From Desulfitobacterium_A sp034927245 (GTDB taxonomy: Bacteria; Bacillota; Desulfitobacteriia; Desulfitobacteriales; Desulfitobacteriaceae), in contig NZ_JAYFQK010000010.1 of assembly GCF_034927245.1 (NCBI RefSeq), positions 1-64,000 of the forward strand: 64,000 nt of DNA, in the 5' to 3' direction. Positions 52,033-60,234 of the stretch are shown here, in pieces. The notes beneath the pieces are model-generated. The model saw only the letters and a list, made by a program, of their open reading frames with translations, searched no databases and was not told the DNA's origin. Both the position numbers and the translations under genes were made by a program. How positions within the stretch are numbered: the stretch's first letter is position 1; every line of letters starts with the position of its first letter.

Positions 52033-52075
52033 GCCCGTCGAGGATTTTTTTCTTCGGCGGGCTTTTTGCTTTTTT
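52033..52075 (+). terminator. Terminator of the late operon
   Basis: GCCCGTCGAGGA and TCTTCGGCGGGC form an imperfect stem around six T, followed by TTTTTGCTTTTTT. It lies 70 nt after the amidase stop. Confidence 0.8.
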
Positions 52076-52078
52076 CAG

Positions 52079-52122
52079 AAAATACCTCCCCAAAACTGCC
52101 TCCATTTCTCCGTATAGCGAGG
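52079..52122 (+). repeat. 44-nt dispersed repeat, copy B
   Basis: Matches copy A (17055-17098) with five mismatches. Here the ACCTCC word (52084-52089) is complementary to the ribosome site GGAGGT of the next gene (about 52121-52126), so the leader could hide that site. Confidence 0.75.
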
Positions 52123-52133
52123 AGGTGGTTTCC

Positions 52134-52550
52134 ATGACCAACGAACAGAAATCAACCATCATGCGGCTACGCTCGGAAGGCTGTAAATATGCGGCAATCG
52201 CTGAGGTTGTCGGGCTTTCCATCAATACCGTGAAAAGCTACTGCCGCAGACAAAATATAAATGCGACAGTCGCAGCCACGCCGGATGAGAACGGCGTTCC
52301 CCTCTGTAAGCAATGCGGGAAACCGCTTGAACACATGAATGGTAAGAAACCGAGAAAGTTTTGTTCGGACGCTTGCCGTCACGAGTGGTGGAAAAGCCAT
52401 CCAAACGAAATCAACAAGAAAGCGTTTTATACAAAAACCTGCGTTCACTGTGGAAAGTCATATACGGTTTACGGCAGACCGCACAGTAAATATTGCTGTC
52501 ATGAATGCTCCGCGCAGCATCGCGTCAAGAAAGCGGAGGCGAGCGCATGA
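52134..52550 (+). CDS. HTH and zinc-ribbon protein next to the recombinases (138 aa)
   Basis: An N-terminal helix-turn-helix (MRLRSEGCKYAAIAEVVGLS, INTVKSYCRR) is followed by two zinc-ribbon-like units (CKQCGKPLEHM...CSDACRHEWW and CVHCGKSYTVYG...YCCHECS). This type recurs before serine recombinases in Clostridia elements. It may regulate or assist them. ATG 52134 follows GAGGAGGTGG. Confidence 0.75.
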   Translation: MTNEQKSTIMRLRSEGCKYAAIAEVVGLSINTVKSYCRRQNINATVAATPDENGVPLCKQCGKPLEHMNGKKPRKFCSDACRHEWWKSHPNEINKKAFYTKTCVHCGKSYTVYGRPHSKYCCHECSAQHRVKKAEASA

Positions 52551-52717
52551 CACTGGACAGAAAAACAAATCTCATGAAATACAAGGCGGTCGTCGCCGTA
52601 CTTAAAAAATGGCTGTCCGAGGGACATATATCTGCTGCCGATTATGCTAAAATCGAAGAAAAAGCAGCGATCAAATACAGCATATCTTTGTGTAGTATAT
52701 GGCGCGAATTGCCTTGA
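52547..52717 (+). CDS. Small SHOCT-like protein preceding recombinase 1 (56 aa)
   Basis: MKYKAVVAVLKKWLSEGHIS followed by AADYAKIEEKAAIKYSISLC fits the short SHOCT-like helical pattern seen in small proteins encoded before large serine recombinases. It overlaps the HTH/zinc gene by 4 nt. A comparable protein (55778) precedes recombinase 3. Confidence 0.65.
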   Translation: MTLDRKTNLMKYKAVVAVLKKWLSEGHISAADYAKIEEKAAIKYSISLCSIWRELP

Positions 52718-52768
52718 TTTATCTGCCTTTTAGAGCGAATATATGACCCCTGAAAGGAGATGAAGCAG

Positions 52769-54061
52769 GTGTCAGACAGTCAAATTGCGCGGGTAAAGTT
52801 CACGCCGCGAGAAGATTTCGACATACAGCGCGTGGCGGCATACGCTCGCGTATCAAGCGGCAAGGATGCTATGCTGCAGTCCTTGGCGGCGCAGATCAGC
52901 TATTACAGCAAGCTAATTCAAAAACACCGTGGTTGGGAATATGTCGGTGTTTATGCGGATGAAGCTAAAACCGGCACCAAGGACAGTCGCGAGAATTTTC
53001 AACGCTTGCTTTTCGATTGCCGCGCCGGAAAAATAGACATGGTAATTACAAAATCCATATCGCGTTTTGCCCGGAATACAGTCACGCTGCTGGAGACGGT
53101 ACGGGAACTAAAAACGCTCGGTACGGACGTCTTCTTTGAAGAACAGAATATCCATAGTATAAGCGCCGACGGCGAGCTGATGTTGACCATACTCGCATCC
53201 TACGCGCAGGAAGAGAGTCTGTCGGCAAGCGAAAACCAGAAATGGCGCATCAAGAAGAATTTCGAAGAAGGAAAACCGTGGGACTGTACCATGCTCGGTT
53301 ACAGGGCAAAGGACGGTGTTTTTGAAATCGTACCAGAGGAAGCCGAGACGGTACGACTCGTTTTTACCCTGTATCTTGAAGGCTTCGGAAAACAGGCTAT
53401 CGCCAACCGGCTCAATGAGATGGGCGTGGCTACACGCTTTGGTAAAGGGTGGCATCAGGACACCATTGCAAAGATGCTCAGAAACGAAAAATACGCGGGA
53501 GACTTGCTCCTGCAAAAAACCTTCCGCACCGACCACTTGACAAAGCAAACACGCGTCAATCACGGCGAACTCCCGCAGTATCTTGTGCAGGAAGCGCATG
53601 AGCCGATTATCGACCGTGCCACGTTTGATGCGGTACAGGCAGAAATCGAGCGCAGGGCAAACGAAACCACCGTGAAAAAAGGCACCACAACGGTATTCAC
53701 GGGAGCAATACGGTGCGGTGTTTGCGGAAAGAATTATCGGCGCAAAACCTCAAAAACCGGCTTTGTGTGGATATGTGCCACATTCAATACCAAGGGCAAG
53801 AAATTCTGCGCATCAAAACAAATACCCGAAGAAACTCTCAAGGCCGTATGTGCCGAAGCTCTTGGTACCGGAAGTTTTGACGATGACACCTTTGCAGCGC
53901 GTATAGATTTCATAACCGCGCTGCCGGACAACATTCTGGAGGTTCACTTCAAAGACGGTCTAACGAAAGCGGTCGGATGGCAAGACCGCTCACGGCGGGA
54001 AAGCTGGACGGATGATAAGCGACAGGCAGCACGGGAAAAAGCGACAAGGAGGAACGGCTAA
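52769..54061 (+). CDS. Large serine recombinase 1 (430 aa)
   Basis: Resolvase domain with the catalytic Ser in VAAYARVSSGKDAML (about residue 29), Arg in ITKSISRFARNTVTLLE, recombinase domain (LVFTLYLEGFGKQAIANRLN) and a zinc ribbon (IRCGVCGKNY...CATFN...FCASK). It lacks the long coiled coil of recombinase 2, so it is shorter. GTG 52769 is preferred, because the ATG at 52760 touches its own ribosome site (AAAGGAG). It overlaps recombinase 2 by one base. Confidence 0.9.
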   Translation: MSDSQIARVKFTPREDFDIQRVAAYARVSSGKDAMLQSLAAQISYYSKLIQKHRGWEYVGVYADEAKTGTKDSRENFQRLLFDCRAGKIDMVITKSISRFARNTVTLLETVRELKTLGTDVFFEEQNIHSISADGELMLTILASYAQEESLSASENQKWRIKKNFEEGKPWDCTMLGYRAKDGVFEIVPEEAETVRLVFTLYLEGFGKQAIANRLNEMGVATRFGKGWHQDTIAKMLRNEKYAGDLLLQKTFRTDHLTKQTRVNHGELPQYLVQEAHEPIIDRATFDAVQAEIERRANETTVKKGTTTVFTGAIRCGVCGKNYRRKTSKTGFVWICATFNTKGKKFCASKQIPEETLKAVCAEALGTGSFDDDTFAARIDFITALPDNILEVHFKDGLTKAVGWQDRSRRESWTDDKRQAAREKATRRNG

Positions 54062-55638
54062 TGGCGCGAACAGTTACAATGATACCGGCGTCGGTCACAT
54101 CGCGCTTTTCCAATCTTTCTGTGTCCGTTCCGAAGCAGCGGCGTGTCGCCGCATACGCCCGTGTATCCACTGAGAAAGAGGAGCAGCTTTCCAGCTATGA
54201 GGCGCAGGTCGATTACTACACCAAGTATATCAAGGAGCGCCCCGACTGGGATTTCGTCTTTGTATATACGGATGAGGGTATCACAGCGACGAACACCAAA
54301 AAGCGCGACGGCTTCAATCAAATGATAAAGGATGCGCTGAATGGAAAGTTTGACCTCATCGTAACGAAATCAGTCAGCCGGTTTGCGCGGAACACCGTGG
54401 ACAGCCTGACAGCAGTACGAAAGCTCAAGGATGCCAATATTGAAATCTACTTTGAAAAGGAAAACATATGGACATTTGATGCCAAGGGCGAACTGTTGAT
54501 TACGATAATGTCCAGCTTGGCACAGGAGGAAAGCCGCTCCATTTCAGAAAACGTCACATGGGGCTGGCGCAAGCGCATAGCTGACGGCAAGGTGTCAATG
54601 GCATATGGGCAGTTTCTCGGCTACGAAAAGGGCGCGGACGGTACGCCGCAAGTCGTTCCAGAGGAAGCAGAGATTGTGCGCCGGATTTATACGATGTTTT
54701 TGCAAGGCAAAACGCCTACGGCAATTGCAAAGCATCTTACCGCGCAGGGAGTTCCGACACCCGGCGGCAAAGAAAAGTGGCAATGCACCGTCGTCGAGAG
54801 TATCCTGACAAACGAGAAATACAAGGGCGACGCACTGCTGCAAAAGACCTTTACCACAGACTTTTTGACAAAAAAGATGAAGCCAAACGAAGGCGAGGTT
54901 CCTCAATTCTACGTCACGGATAGTCACGACGGCATTATCGACCCTGAGGATTTCGATATGGTACAGGCGGAGTTTGCGCGGCGCAAGGCGTTAGGGCGCA
55001 GCTACACCTGTAAAAGCTGCTTTTCGACGAGACTTGTTTGCGGCGACTGCGGTGGCTTCTACGGCTCGAAAGTGTGGCATTCCAACGATAAATACCGCCG
55101 TGTGATATGGCAATGTAACAGCAAATTCAAAAACGGCGAGAAATGCACCACGCCGCATATGACCGAGGACGACATAAAGGCACGGTTTATAGCCGCGTGG
55201 AACGGTCTGCAGGATATACGTGATGAAGTCATCATCGAGTGCCGTTTGGCAATTGCCGACCTTTTTGACAGCAGAGCCATTGAGGAGGAAATCGCCGCGA
55301 AGAACTCCGAAGCCGAGGTACTTATCGAAATGAACCGCAAGCACATCGCTGAAAACGCGACGGCAGCGCAGAATCAGAAGGCATACAAAAAACGGCAGGA
55401 CGAGCTGGTGACAAAGTACAACGATGTGTCAAAACGGATAACTGAACTCAAAGCCGAGAAGGAAGCACGTAAAAAGCAGCACACTGTGCTCACGGCTTTT
55501 GTGGACACGATGGAACGGCAGCACGGGACGCTCACCGAATTCAGCGAGAGCCTGTGGTTGGCGGTCGTGGAAAAAGCGACGGTCTATGCGGACGGGCGGC
55601 TCGTGTTTACGCTGATGAACGGTACGGAAATTGAATAA
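54061..55638 (+). CDS. Large serine recombinase 2 (525 aa)
   Basis: Catalytic Ser in VAAYARVSTEKEEQLSS, SRFARNTVDSL, recombinase domain (RRIYTMFLQGKTPTAIAKHL), zinc ribbon (LVCGDCGGFYG...WQCNSKF...CTTPHM) and a long C-terminal coiled coil (about 415-500) of the kind that controls integration versus excision. All key residues are present. Its ATG overlaps the stop of recombinase 1 (TAATG), so both are made together. Confidence 0.93.
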   Translation: MARTVTMIPASVTSRFSNLSVSVPKQRRVAAYARVSTEKEEQLSSYEAQVDYYTKYIKERPDWDFVFVYTDEGITATNTKKRDGFNQMIKDALNGKFDLIVTKSVSRFARNTVDSLTAVRKLKDANIEIYFEKENIWTFDAKGELLITIMSSLAQEESRSISENVTWGWRKRIADGKVSMAYGQFLGYEKGADGTPQVVPEEAEIVRRIYTMFLQGKTPTAIAKHLTAQGVPTPGGKEKWQCTVVESILTNEKYKGDALLQKTFTTDFLTKKMKPNEGEVPQFYVTDSHDGIIDPEDFDMVQAEFARRKALGRSYTCKSCFSTRLVCGDCGGFYGSKVWHSNDKYRRVIWQCNSKFKNGEKCTTPHMTEDDIKARFIAAWNGLQDIRDEVIIECRLAIADLFDSRAIEEEIAAKNSEAEVLIEMNRKHIAENATAAQNQKAYKKRQDELVTKYNDVSKRITELKAEKEARKKQHTVLTAFVDTMERQHGTLTEFSESLWLAVVEKATVYADGRLVFTLMNGTEIE

Positions 55639-55650
55639 GCGAAGGCTCTG

Positions 55651-55687
55651 ACTCCCTGCGCCAATTACGGTGTGGGGAGTATTTTTA
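55651..55687 (+). terminator. Terminator after recombinase 2
   Basis: ACTCCC pairs with GGGAGT across an 18-nt loop and is followed by ATTTTTATT. It separates the first two recombinases from the third. The rest of 55639-55777 contains only a possible promoter (TTGACT near 55711) and the next ribosome site. Confidence 0.6.
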
Positions 55688-55777
55688 TTGAATATTTGCC
55701 GATATGGCTTGACTTTTTCGCTTTTTTGAGTAACTTATCCTACCTGCGTTCCTGTCCGAGCGCAAGGAGGTATCTAC

Positions 55778-55981
55778 ATGGATAAAAAGAACAATCGCGC
55801 TTTGCAGAAGCATATGGAAGGCGAAATACGATATCGGCTGGCGAGGCTGCTTCTTCTGAATATCCAGGCGGCGGGGCTTGCGGAGGAAAGCGAAGTTGAG
55901 GCTGTGCGGAAAAAGGCACTGCGGAAATATAAGCCGCTGACCGCGCAGCTTGAGGACGGTGATAAAACTGAGCAATCATAA
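55778..55981 (+). CDS. Small SHOCT-like protein preceding recombinase 3 (67 aa)
   Basis: A charged helical protein (LQKHMEGEIRYRLARLLLLN, EVEAVRKKALRKYKPLTAQL) with AAGGAGGT before ATG 55778. It overlaps the start of recombinase 3. Parallel to the 52547 protein, so a small partner precedes two of the three recombinases. Confidence 0.65.
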   Translation: MDKKNNRALQKHMEGEIRYRLARLLLLNIQAAGLAEESEVEAVRKKALRKYKPLTAQLEDGDKTEQS

Positions 55982-57422
55982 GAAAATCGTCTCGCTTGTG
56001 CCGCCGCCGATTGCCCTGACAGCGGCGCAAGAAATGAAAAAACGGCGTGTGGTCGCTTATGCGCGGGTATCTACGGATAAGAGCGAGCAATTACAGAGCT
56101 TCGAAGCACAGCTGGATTATTTCGTTACCTACATTGCCGAACACGCCGATTGGGTGTATTGCGGCATATATTCTGACGAAGCGATAACAGGCACCAGTAC
56201 CAAAAGCCGCGACGGCTTTAACAGCATGATAGCAGATGCGCTCACGGACAAATTTGACCTAATAATCACAAAATCCATCTCCCGGTTTGCCCGCAACACG
56301 GTCGATACACTGACCAATGTCAGGAAGCTGAAAGCGGTCGGCGTGGAGGTTTATTTTCAAAAGGAAAATATGTGGTCGCTGGATTCCAAGAGCGAGTTTG
56401 TACTTACGCTGATGTCCAGCATCGCGCAGGAAGAAAGCCGGTCAATTTCCGAAAATATCACATGGGGCATATACAAAAAAGCCGCCGACGGTCAAGTGGC
56501 TGTACCGTATGCGCATTTTCTCGGATATGACAAGGGCAGGGAAAAAGGCGAGTTTATTATAAATGAAGAACAGGCTGCGACGGTGCGCCTCATATACAGA
56601 TTGTTTATTGAGGGTATGACTGCTGCCAGTATTGCAAATCGGCTCAACGAGTTTGACATTCCGACCCCGGCAGGAAAGAAGCGATGGCAATGCACGGTGG
56701 TTGAGAGCATTCTCAGCAATGAAAAGTACAAGGGCGATGCACTGCGGCTTAAGAGCTTTACGGTAGATTTCCTCACCAAGAAAAAGCAGGTCAATCGCGG
56801 CGAGCGACCGCAGTATTATGTTTCTCAGAATCACGCGCCCATTATTGAGCCGATACTTTTCGATTATGTGCAGGAGCTTGCAAAAGAGCGAGTGCAGCGC
56901 CAATTCAACACCTGCCATACTTTTGCCGGCATGATAATCTGCGGCGAATGCGGCAGCTGCTACGGATCCAAACGGTGGCACTCCACATCCTACGATGATT
57001 TGGTGTGGCAGTGCAACCACAGGTACGAGCAAGAAGAAAAGTGCAAAACACCGCATCTGTATGACCAGATGCTGCGGTATGCGTTCAATGCAGCAATGCT
57101 CCATCTGCTGGAAAGCAGGTCGGAGGTTATCGCCGATTGCCGTGACTATCTGTCAGCGGCCATTCGAGGTAAAAAGAAGAATGCGCGGAAAGCGGAACTT
57201 ACACGGTTTTGCGATTCGTTCCTTATGCGTTCTCCGTTGGATATTGCGGATGACGAAACAACATGGGCAGTACTCGTGCGGCAAGTTACGGTCAAGGTTG
57301 ACCGCTCGCTGATTTTCCGTTTCATCGACGGCAGCGAGTTTGAACTTCAATTACCGGATTTTTCTCCGCGATACAGGAACAGCTTGATGGAGGCACGGGG
57401 CAAATGCACCAAGGATTTTTGA
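55959..57422 (+). CDS. Large serine recombinase 3 (487 aa)
   Basis: Catalytic Ser in RRVVAYARVSTDKSEQLQS, SRFARNTVDTLTNV, recombinase domain (IYRLFIEGMTAASIANRLNE), zinc ribbon (IICGECGSCYG...WQCNHRY...CKTPHL). Its C-terminal part is short and without a long coiled coil. The start is uncertain: GTG 55959 is given, but TTG 55950 or a CTG at 55968 are possible. It is the last gene of the element, and the attachment candidates begin near its stop. Confidence 0.88.
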   Translation: MIKLSNHKKIVSLVPPPIALTAAQEMKKRRVVAYARVSTDKSEQLQSFEAQLDYFVTYIAEHADWVYCGIYSDEAITGTSTKSRDGFNSMIADALTDKFDLIITKSISRFARNTVDTLTNVRKLKAVGVEVYFQKENMWSLDSKSEFVLTLMSSIAQEESRSISENITWGIYKKAADGQVAVPYAHFLGYDKGREKGEFIINEEQAATVRLIYRLFIEGMTAASIANRLNEFDIPTPAGKKRWQCTVVESILSNEKYKGDALRLKSFTVDFLTKKKQVNRGERPQYYVSQNHAPIIEPILFDYVQELAKERVQRQFNTCHTFAGMIICGECGSCYGSKRWHSTSYDDLVWQCNHRYEQEEKCKTPHLYDQMLRYAFNAAMLHLLESRSEVIADCRDYLSAAIRGKKKNARKAELTRFCDSFLMRSPLDIADDETTWAVLVRQVTVKVDRSLIFRFIDGSEFELQLPDFSPRYRNSLMEARGKCTKDF

Positions 57423-57470
57423 AATGCACCAAAAATCCGGATTTGCACCAAAATGACTGCTCGTTAACGA
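57403..57470. other. Candidate right attachment region with TGCACCA repeats
   Basis: TGCACCA occurs at 57405-57411, 57425-57431 and 57444-57450, about 20 nt apart. GGATTTTT and AAAAATCC form an inverted repeat around the second copy. TCGTTAACGA follows at 57461-57470, preceded by TGC. The left end has one AATGCACCA and the same palindrome. From 57471 to 57573 I see nothing. Confidence 0.45.
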
Positions 57471-57573
57471 TTTGTCGGCGGCAAAACGACGGTTGGGTTC
57501 AAAATCAGCGTTACAAAGGCAAAAATCGATGCTCGACGTGGCTGGCGGTTCTCGCGTTTCAAAACGGAAACAG

Positions 57574-57605
57574 CCCGAAAAGCCTGCAAATACGGCATTT
57601 TCGGG
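57574..57605. repeat. Hairpin between the element end and the tRNA
   Basis: CCCGAAAA (57574-57581) and TTTTCGGG (57598-57605) are perfectly complementary, with an inner GCC/GGC. It could be a second terminator for the minus-strand tRNA transcript. Confidence 0.5.
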
Positions 57606-57611
57606 CAAAAA

Positions 57612-57660
57612 TATATCGCAGAAGACGAATACATTTATTGTATCAATCTTCTGCGATATA
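57612..57660 (-). terminator. Terminator of the tRNA-Leu gene
   Basis: Read on the minus strand, a perfect 13-bp stem (TATATCGCAGAAG with CTTCTGCGATATA) with a nested ATACA/TGTAT helix is followed by TTTTT. It starts 3 nt after the tRNA CCA end. Confidence 0.75.
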
Positions 57661-57662
57661 GT

Positions 57663-57745
57663 TGGTGCGGGAGACAGGACTTGAACCTGCACGGTTACCC
57701 GCTGGTACCTAAAACCAGTGCGTCTGCCAGTTCCGCCACTCCCGC
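57663..57745 (-). tRNA. tRNA-Leu (anticodon UAG)
   Basis: The minus strand folds as a complete cloverleaf: acceptor GCGGGAG/CTCCCGC, anticodon stem CTGGT/ACCAG with loop TTTAGGT (anticodon TAG), a class II variable arm (CGGG-TAA-CCG), T-loop GGTTCAAGTCC and encoded CCA. It is intact, and I find no duplicated 3' piece elsewhere in the window, so it is not visibly used as the integration site. Confidence 0.95.
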
Positions 57746-57846
57746 ATCTTTGTTCAGGCTTTTAAAGCTGAACAAGTGATATTGTAACGCATTTTCAGCA
57801 GATTGGCAAGCTAATTATTTTGGTTTTATGTTAGAACTTATATTTG

Positions 57847-57876
57847 CTTATAGTTACTTATAGTTACTTATAGTTT
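57847..57876. repeat. Three tandem CTTATAGTTA units at the end of the cupin gene
   Basis: CTTATAGTTA at 57847 and 57857, and CTTATAGTTT at 57867, in direct 10-bp succession. The stop codon of the cupin gene lies in the last unit, so repeat slippage could change its end. The remaining intergenic stretch to the tRNA (57746-57846) shows nothing else clear. Confidence 0.8.
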
Positions 57877-58218
57877 AACTGTCTCGACCGGGACAGGCCC
57901 GCAAATTCCGATGAATATGAAGCGATCCTTACCGGTGTTGCGCATCCCATGAGTTTGACCTGCTTTGGCGAGAATAGCCATTCCTTTCTTAATCGGGATC
58001 TCTTGACCTTCGCCCGCAAAATAGATTCCTGACTCCCCTTCAAGGCAAACCCAAACGTCATCTGCGTTGGGATGAGCATGCAGAAATACTTCTTGGCCCG
58101 GCTCGAGACACCACATGGCTCCAAGTGTTTTATCCGTTTGATAAACAGCCACCTTTTGCGGTGTTTCTTCATCAAAGCGAGCCAGTTCTTCTGTTAAATT
58201 AAATAGTCTGTCATCCAT
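57868..58218 (-). CDS. Cupin-domain protein downstream of the lactate permease (116 aa)
   Basis: A single small cupin barrel: HAHPNADDVWVCLEGESGIY supplies motif 1 metal ligands, and IPIKKGMAILAKAGQTHGMR motif 2 with the last His. Substrate unknown. It follows lctP by 44 nt with a GGGGGG ribosome site, so it is probably co-transcribed with lactate use genes. The C-terminus ends in a 10-bp tandem repeat. Confidence 0.85.
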   Translation of the reverse strand: MDDRLFNLTEELARFDEETPQKVAVYQTDKTLGAMWCLEPGQEVFLHAHPNADDVWVCLEGESGIYFAGEGQEIPIKKGMAILAKAGQTHGMRNTGKDRFIFIGICGPVPVETVKL

Positions 58219-58262
58219 AAAGTATACCCCCCAAATAATTTATTTTAATTAAACCATTGATA

Positions 58263-59924
58263 TTATGGCGTCACCGCTACAGGAATTTGCGGAACAATTC
58301 CCGGCACGATGTGGGCTTGTATGAGAACAAGTATGATCACGATACCCAAGAGGATAACGGAATATTTCGAGGTTTTACGGAAAATCTGATTTTCTTTGCC
58401 GACGAGACCCGTTGCCGCACAAGCAATGGCAATGGATTGAGGAGAAATAAGTTTACCTACCGAACCACCGATCAGGTTAGCCGATACGGTTAAGATGGGG
58501 TTTAAGCCAAGCTGTCCGGCCGTAACCTGTTGTAATTTCCCGAATAAGGCAGCTGATGAAGTCACTGATCCGGTTAAAAATACCCCTAACCAACCCAGCA
58601 CAGGCGAAAAGATGGGGAAAAGGACTCCTGTTGATGCAAAAGCTAACCCTAACGAGAAAGACATTCCTGAATAATTTGCTAAATAGGCAAGACCTAAAAC
58701 GGACATTATCGTAATCAATGAGTAACTCAGTTGTTTCAGGGTCTGCCCTAAAACACGGAGCGCTGTTTTAGGCTTAATCCCTAAGATAATAATTGCAATA
58801 ATCGCGGATATCAGCATGGCCGTTCCGGCATAACCGAAGAAATCCCACTTAAAGCTTGCAGCATAGACTGCAGGTTTGGAAACAATCGGTGCCGTCTGCA
58901 TGACTATACCATCAAGACCGGGCCAATGTTTGATATTCACGAACCATTGGAGATCATTGGCAACCCAGCTTTTGAACCCGGGACTTCCCCAAGTTCCCAT
59001 TAAGGCCATGAGAATCAGGAAAGGCGACCAGGCTTTAAAGACTTGCCCACTTGTATATTTTTTGTCACTGACTTTAACTCCCTCTTCGTCGGGAAAACGC
59101 CAAATCGTTTTTGGTTTCCATACCATCAGGAAGAGTGCCGTACAGATGAGTGAAGTAATCGAGCCGACAACCGCGGGAAGCGTAACCCCTAGGAGACGGG
59201 CAACGATATAGGAAGGGATAGCATAACTTAACCCTGTCACCAAAGCGGCGGGTAACACTTCTTTCGTTTTCTTCCATCCACAGAGGACGATGAGCATGGC
59301 TATTGGGATAATAATAGCCATGATGGCTTCATTCAAACCAACGCATAATGAAAGAATGGAATCACTGATGCCTGTCACTTTTCCCATCGTAATGGTTGGC
59401 GTTCCCACCGGACCAAACGGTACAGGAGGAACGTTCGCCACTAAGCAAATGATAGCGGCGGGCAGCGGGGGAAACCCTAAACCAATCAGCATTGCAGCTG
59501 CGATTGCGACCGGAGCGCCCTGGCCAGCGGCCCCTTCCATAAAAGCCGAGAAAGCAAAAGCGATAAGCAAGGCTTGCAATCTGCGATCACTGGAAAGGGA
59601 GGCAATCGAATTTTTCATGATTTCGAATTGACCGGCTTCCACGGTAAGATTATAGAAAAAAACTGCGGTAACAATAATCCAGCCAATTGGAAATAGACCA
59701 TTCATAATCCCCAATAGGGTCGCTGAAAAGGCTACACTTGCCGGCATATTATAAACTAGGACAACATCAACAAAGGCAATTAACAGAGTAAGGACGCCGG
59801 CAACATGCCCCTTCATTTTTTTAACCGCCAATGCCCAGAACAGGAAGAATATTGGTATAGCCACGACTAAAGCTGTTAAACCGATGCTATCACCGATTGC
59901 AGAATAGTTTTGATACCATTGCAT
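58263..59924 (-). CDS. lctP: L-lactate permease, LctP family
   Basis: 553 residues with 12 or more membrane helices. Family stretches: FSAFMEGAAGQGAPVAIAAA, GLGFPPLPAAIICLVANVPP, PFGPVGTPTITMGKVTG and VSANLIGGSVGKLISPQSIA. It imports lactate, probably with protons. The genes upstream on the same strand oxidise lactate, so the cluster forms a lactate uptake and oxidation unit typical of lactate-using sulfate reducers and relatives. ATG 59924 follows AAGGGTGG. Confidence 0.95.
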   Translation of the reverse strand: MQWYQNYSAIGDSIGLTALVVAIPIFFLFWALAVKKMKGHVAGVLTLLIAFVDVVLVYNMPASVAFSATLLGIMNGLFPIGWIIVTAVFFYNLTVEAGQFEIMKNSIASLSSDRRLQALLIAFAFSAFMEGAAGQGAPVAIAAAMLIGLGFPPLPAAIICLVANVPPVPFGPVGTPTITMGKVTGISDSILSLCVGLNEAIMAIIIPIAMLIVLCGWKKTKEVLPAALVTGLSYAIPSYIVARLLGVTLPAVVGSITSLICTALFLMVWKPKTIWRFPDEEGVKVSDKKYTSGQVFKAWSPFLILMALMGTWGSPGFKSWVANDLQWFVNIKHWPGLDGIVMQTAPIVSKPAVYAASFKWDFFGYAGTAMLISAIIAIIILGIKPKTALRVLGQTLKQLSYSLITIMSVLGLAYLANYSGMSFSLGLAFASTGVLFPIFSPVLGWLGVFLTGSVTSSAALFGKLQQVTAGQLGLNPILTVSANLIGGSVGKLISPQSIAIACAATGLVGKENQIFRKTSKYSVILLGIVIILVLIQAHIVPGIVPQIPVAVTP

Positions 59925-60175
59925 TATACTTCCACCCTTCTGTAATTAAATAAGTACCTTCCTTCACATTTTAATGCATACTTTTCAACTCCTTCCCGGC
60001 TAATATAACTTCCCATCTTCTCTCATATTTAATATATAATGTTTCTCCCCACTCCATTATTCTCCAAACTGGTCCGGCCGTCAATCTATTTTTTATTTTC
60101 CCTGTTTTCTGACTCGTCTTTTAATCCCGCCAATTGAGCTTTGGCAATAGTCCATAATTATGGGCGCATGAAAAC

Positions 60176-60197
60176 GGGGCTGTTTTGCAACAGCCCC
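60176..60197 (-). terminator. Hairpin terminator between the FAD oxidase and lctP
   Basis: GGGGCTGTT and AACAGCCCC form a perfect 9-bp stem with a TTGC loop, 38 nt after the oxidase stop, followed on the minus strand by GTTTT. It may reduce read-through into lctP. The rest of the 310-nt gap (59925-60234) is AT-rich and may hold an lctP promoter, but I see no clear -35/-10 pair. Confidence 0.65.
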
Positions 60198-60234
60198 TTC
60201 GGTACTTTTTTTATCCAAAACGATATTTGAATCC

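Noticed and set aside
55685..56090. Minus-strand frames before recombinase 3
   Set aside because: They overlap the SHOCT-like gene and recombinase 3 and look like reverse-frame noise.
57405..57450. Three TGCACCA repeats as a small CRISPR array
   Set aside because: The repeat is only 7 bp with about 13-nt gaps, and there are no cas genes. It is better explained as part of the attachment region.
57663..57745. tRNA-Leu as the integration site of the prophage
   Set aside because: The tRNA is complete with CCA and its own terminator. No copy of its 3' end is seen at the left end of the element, and serine recombinases often use non-tRNA sites.
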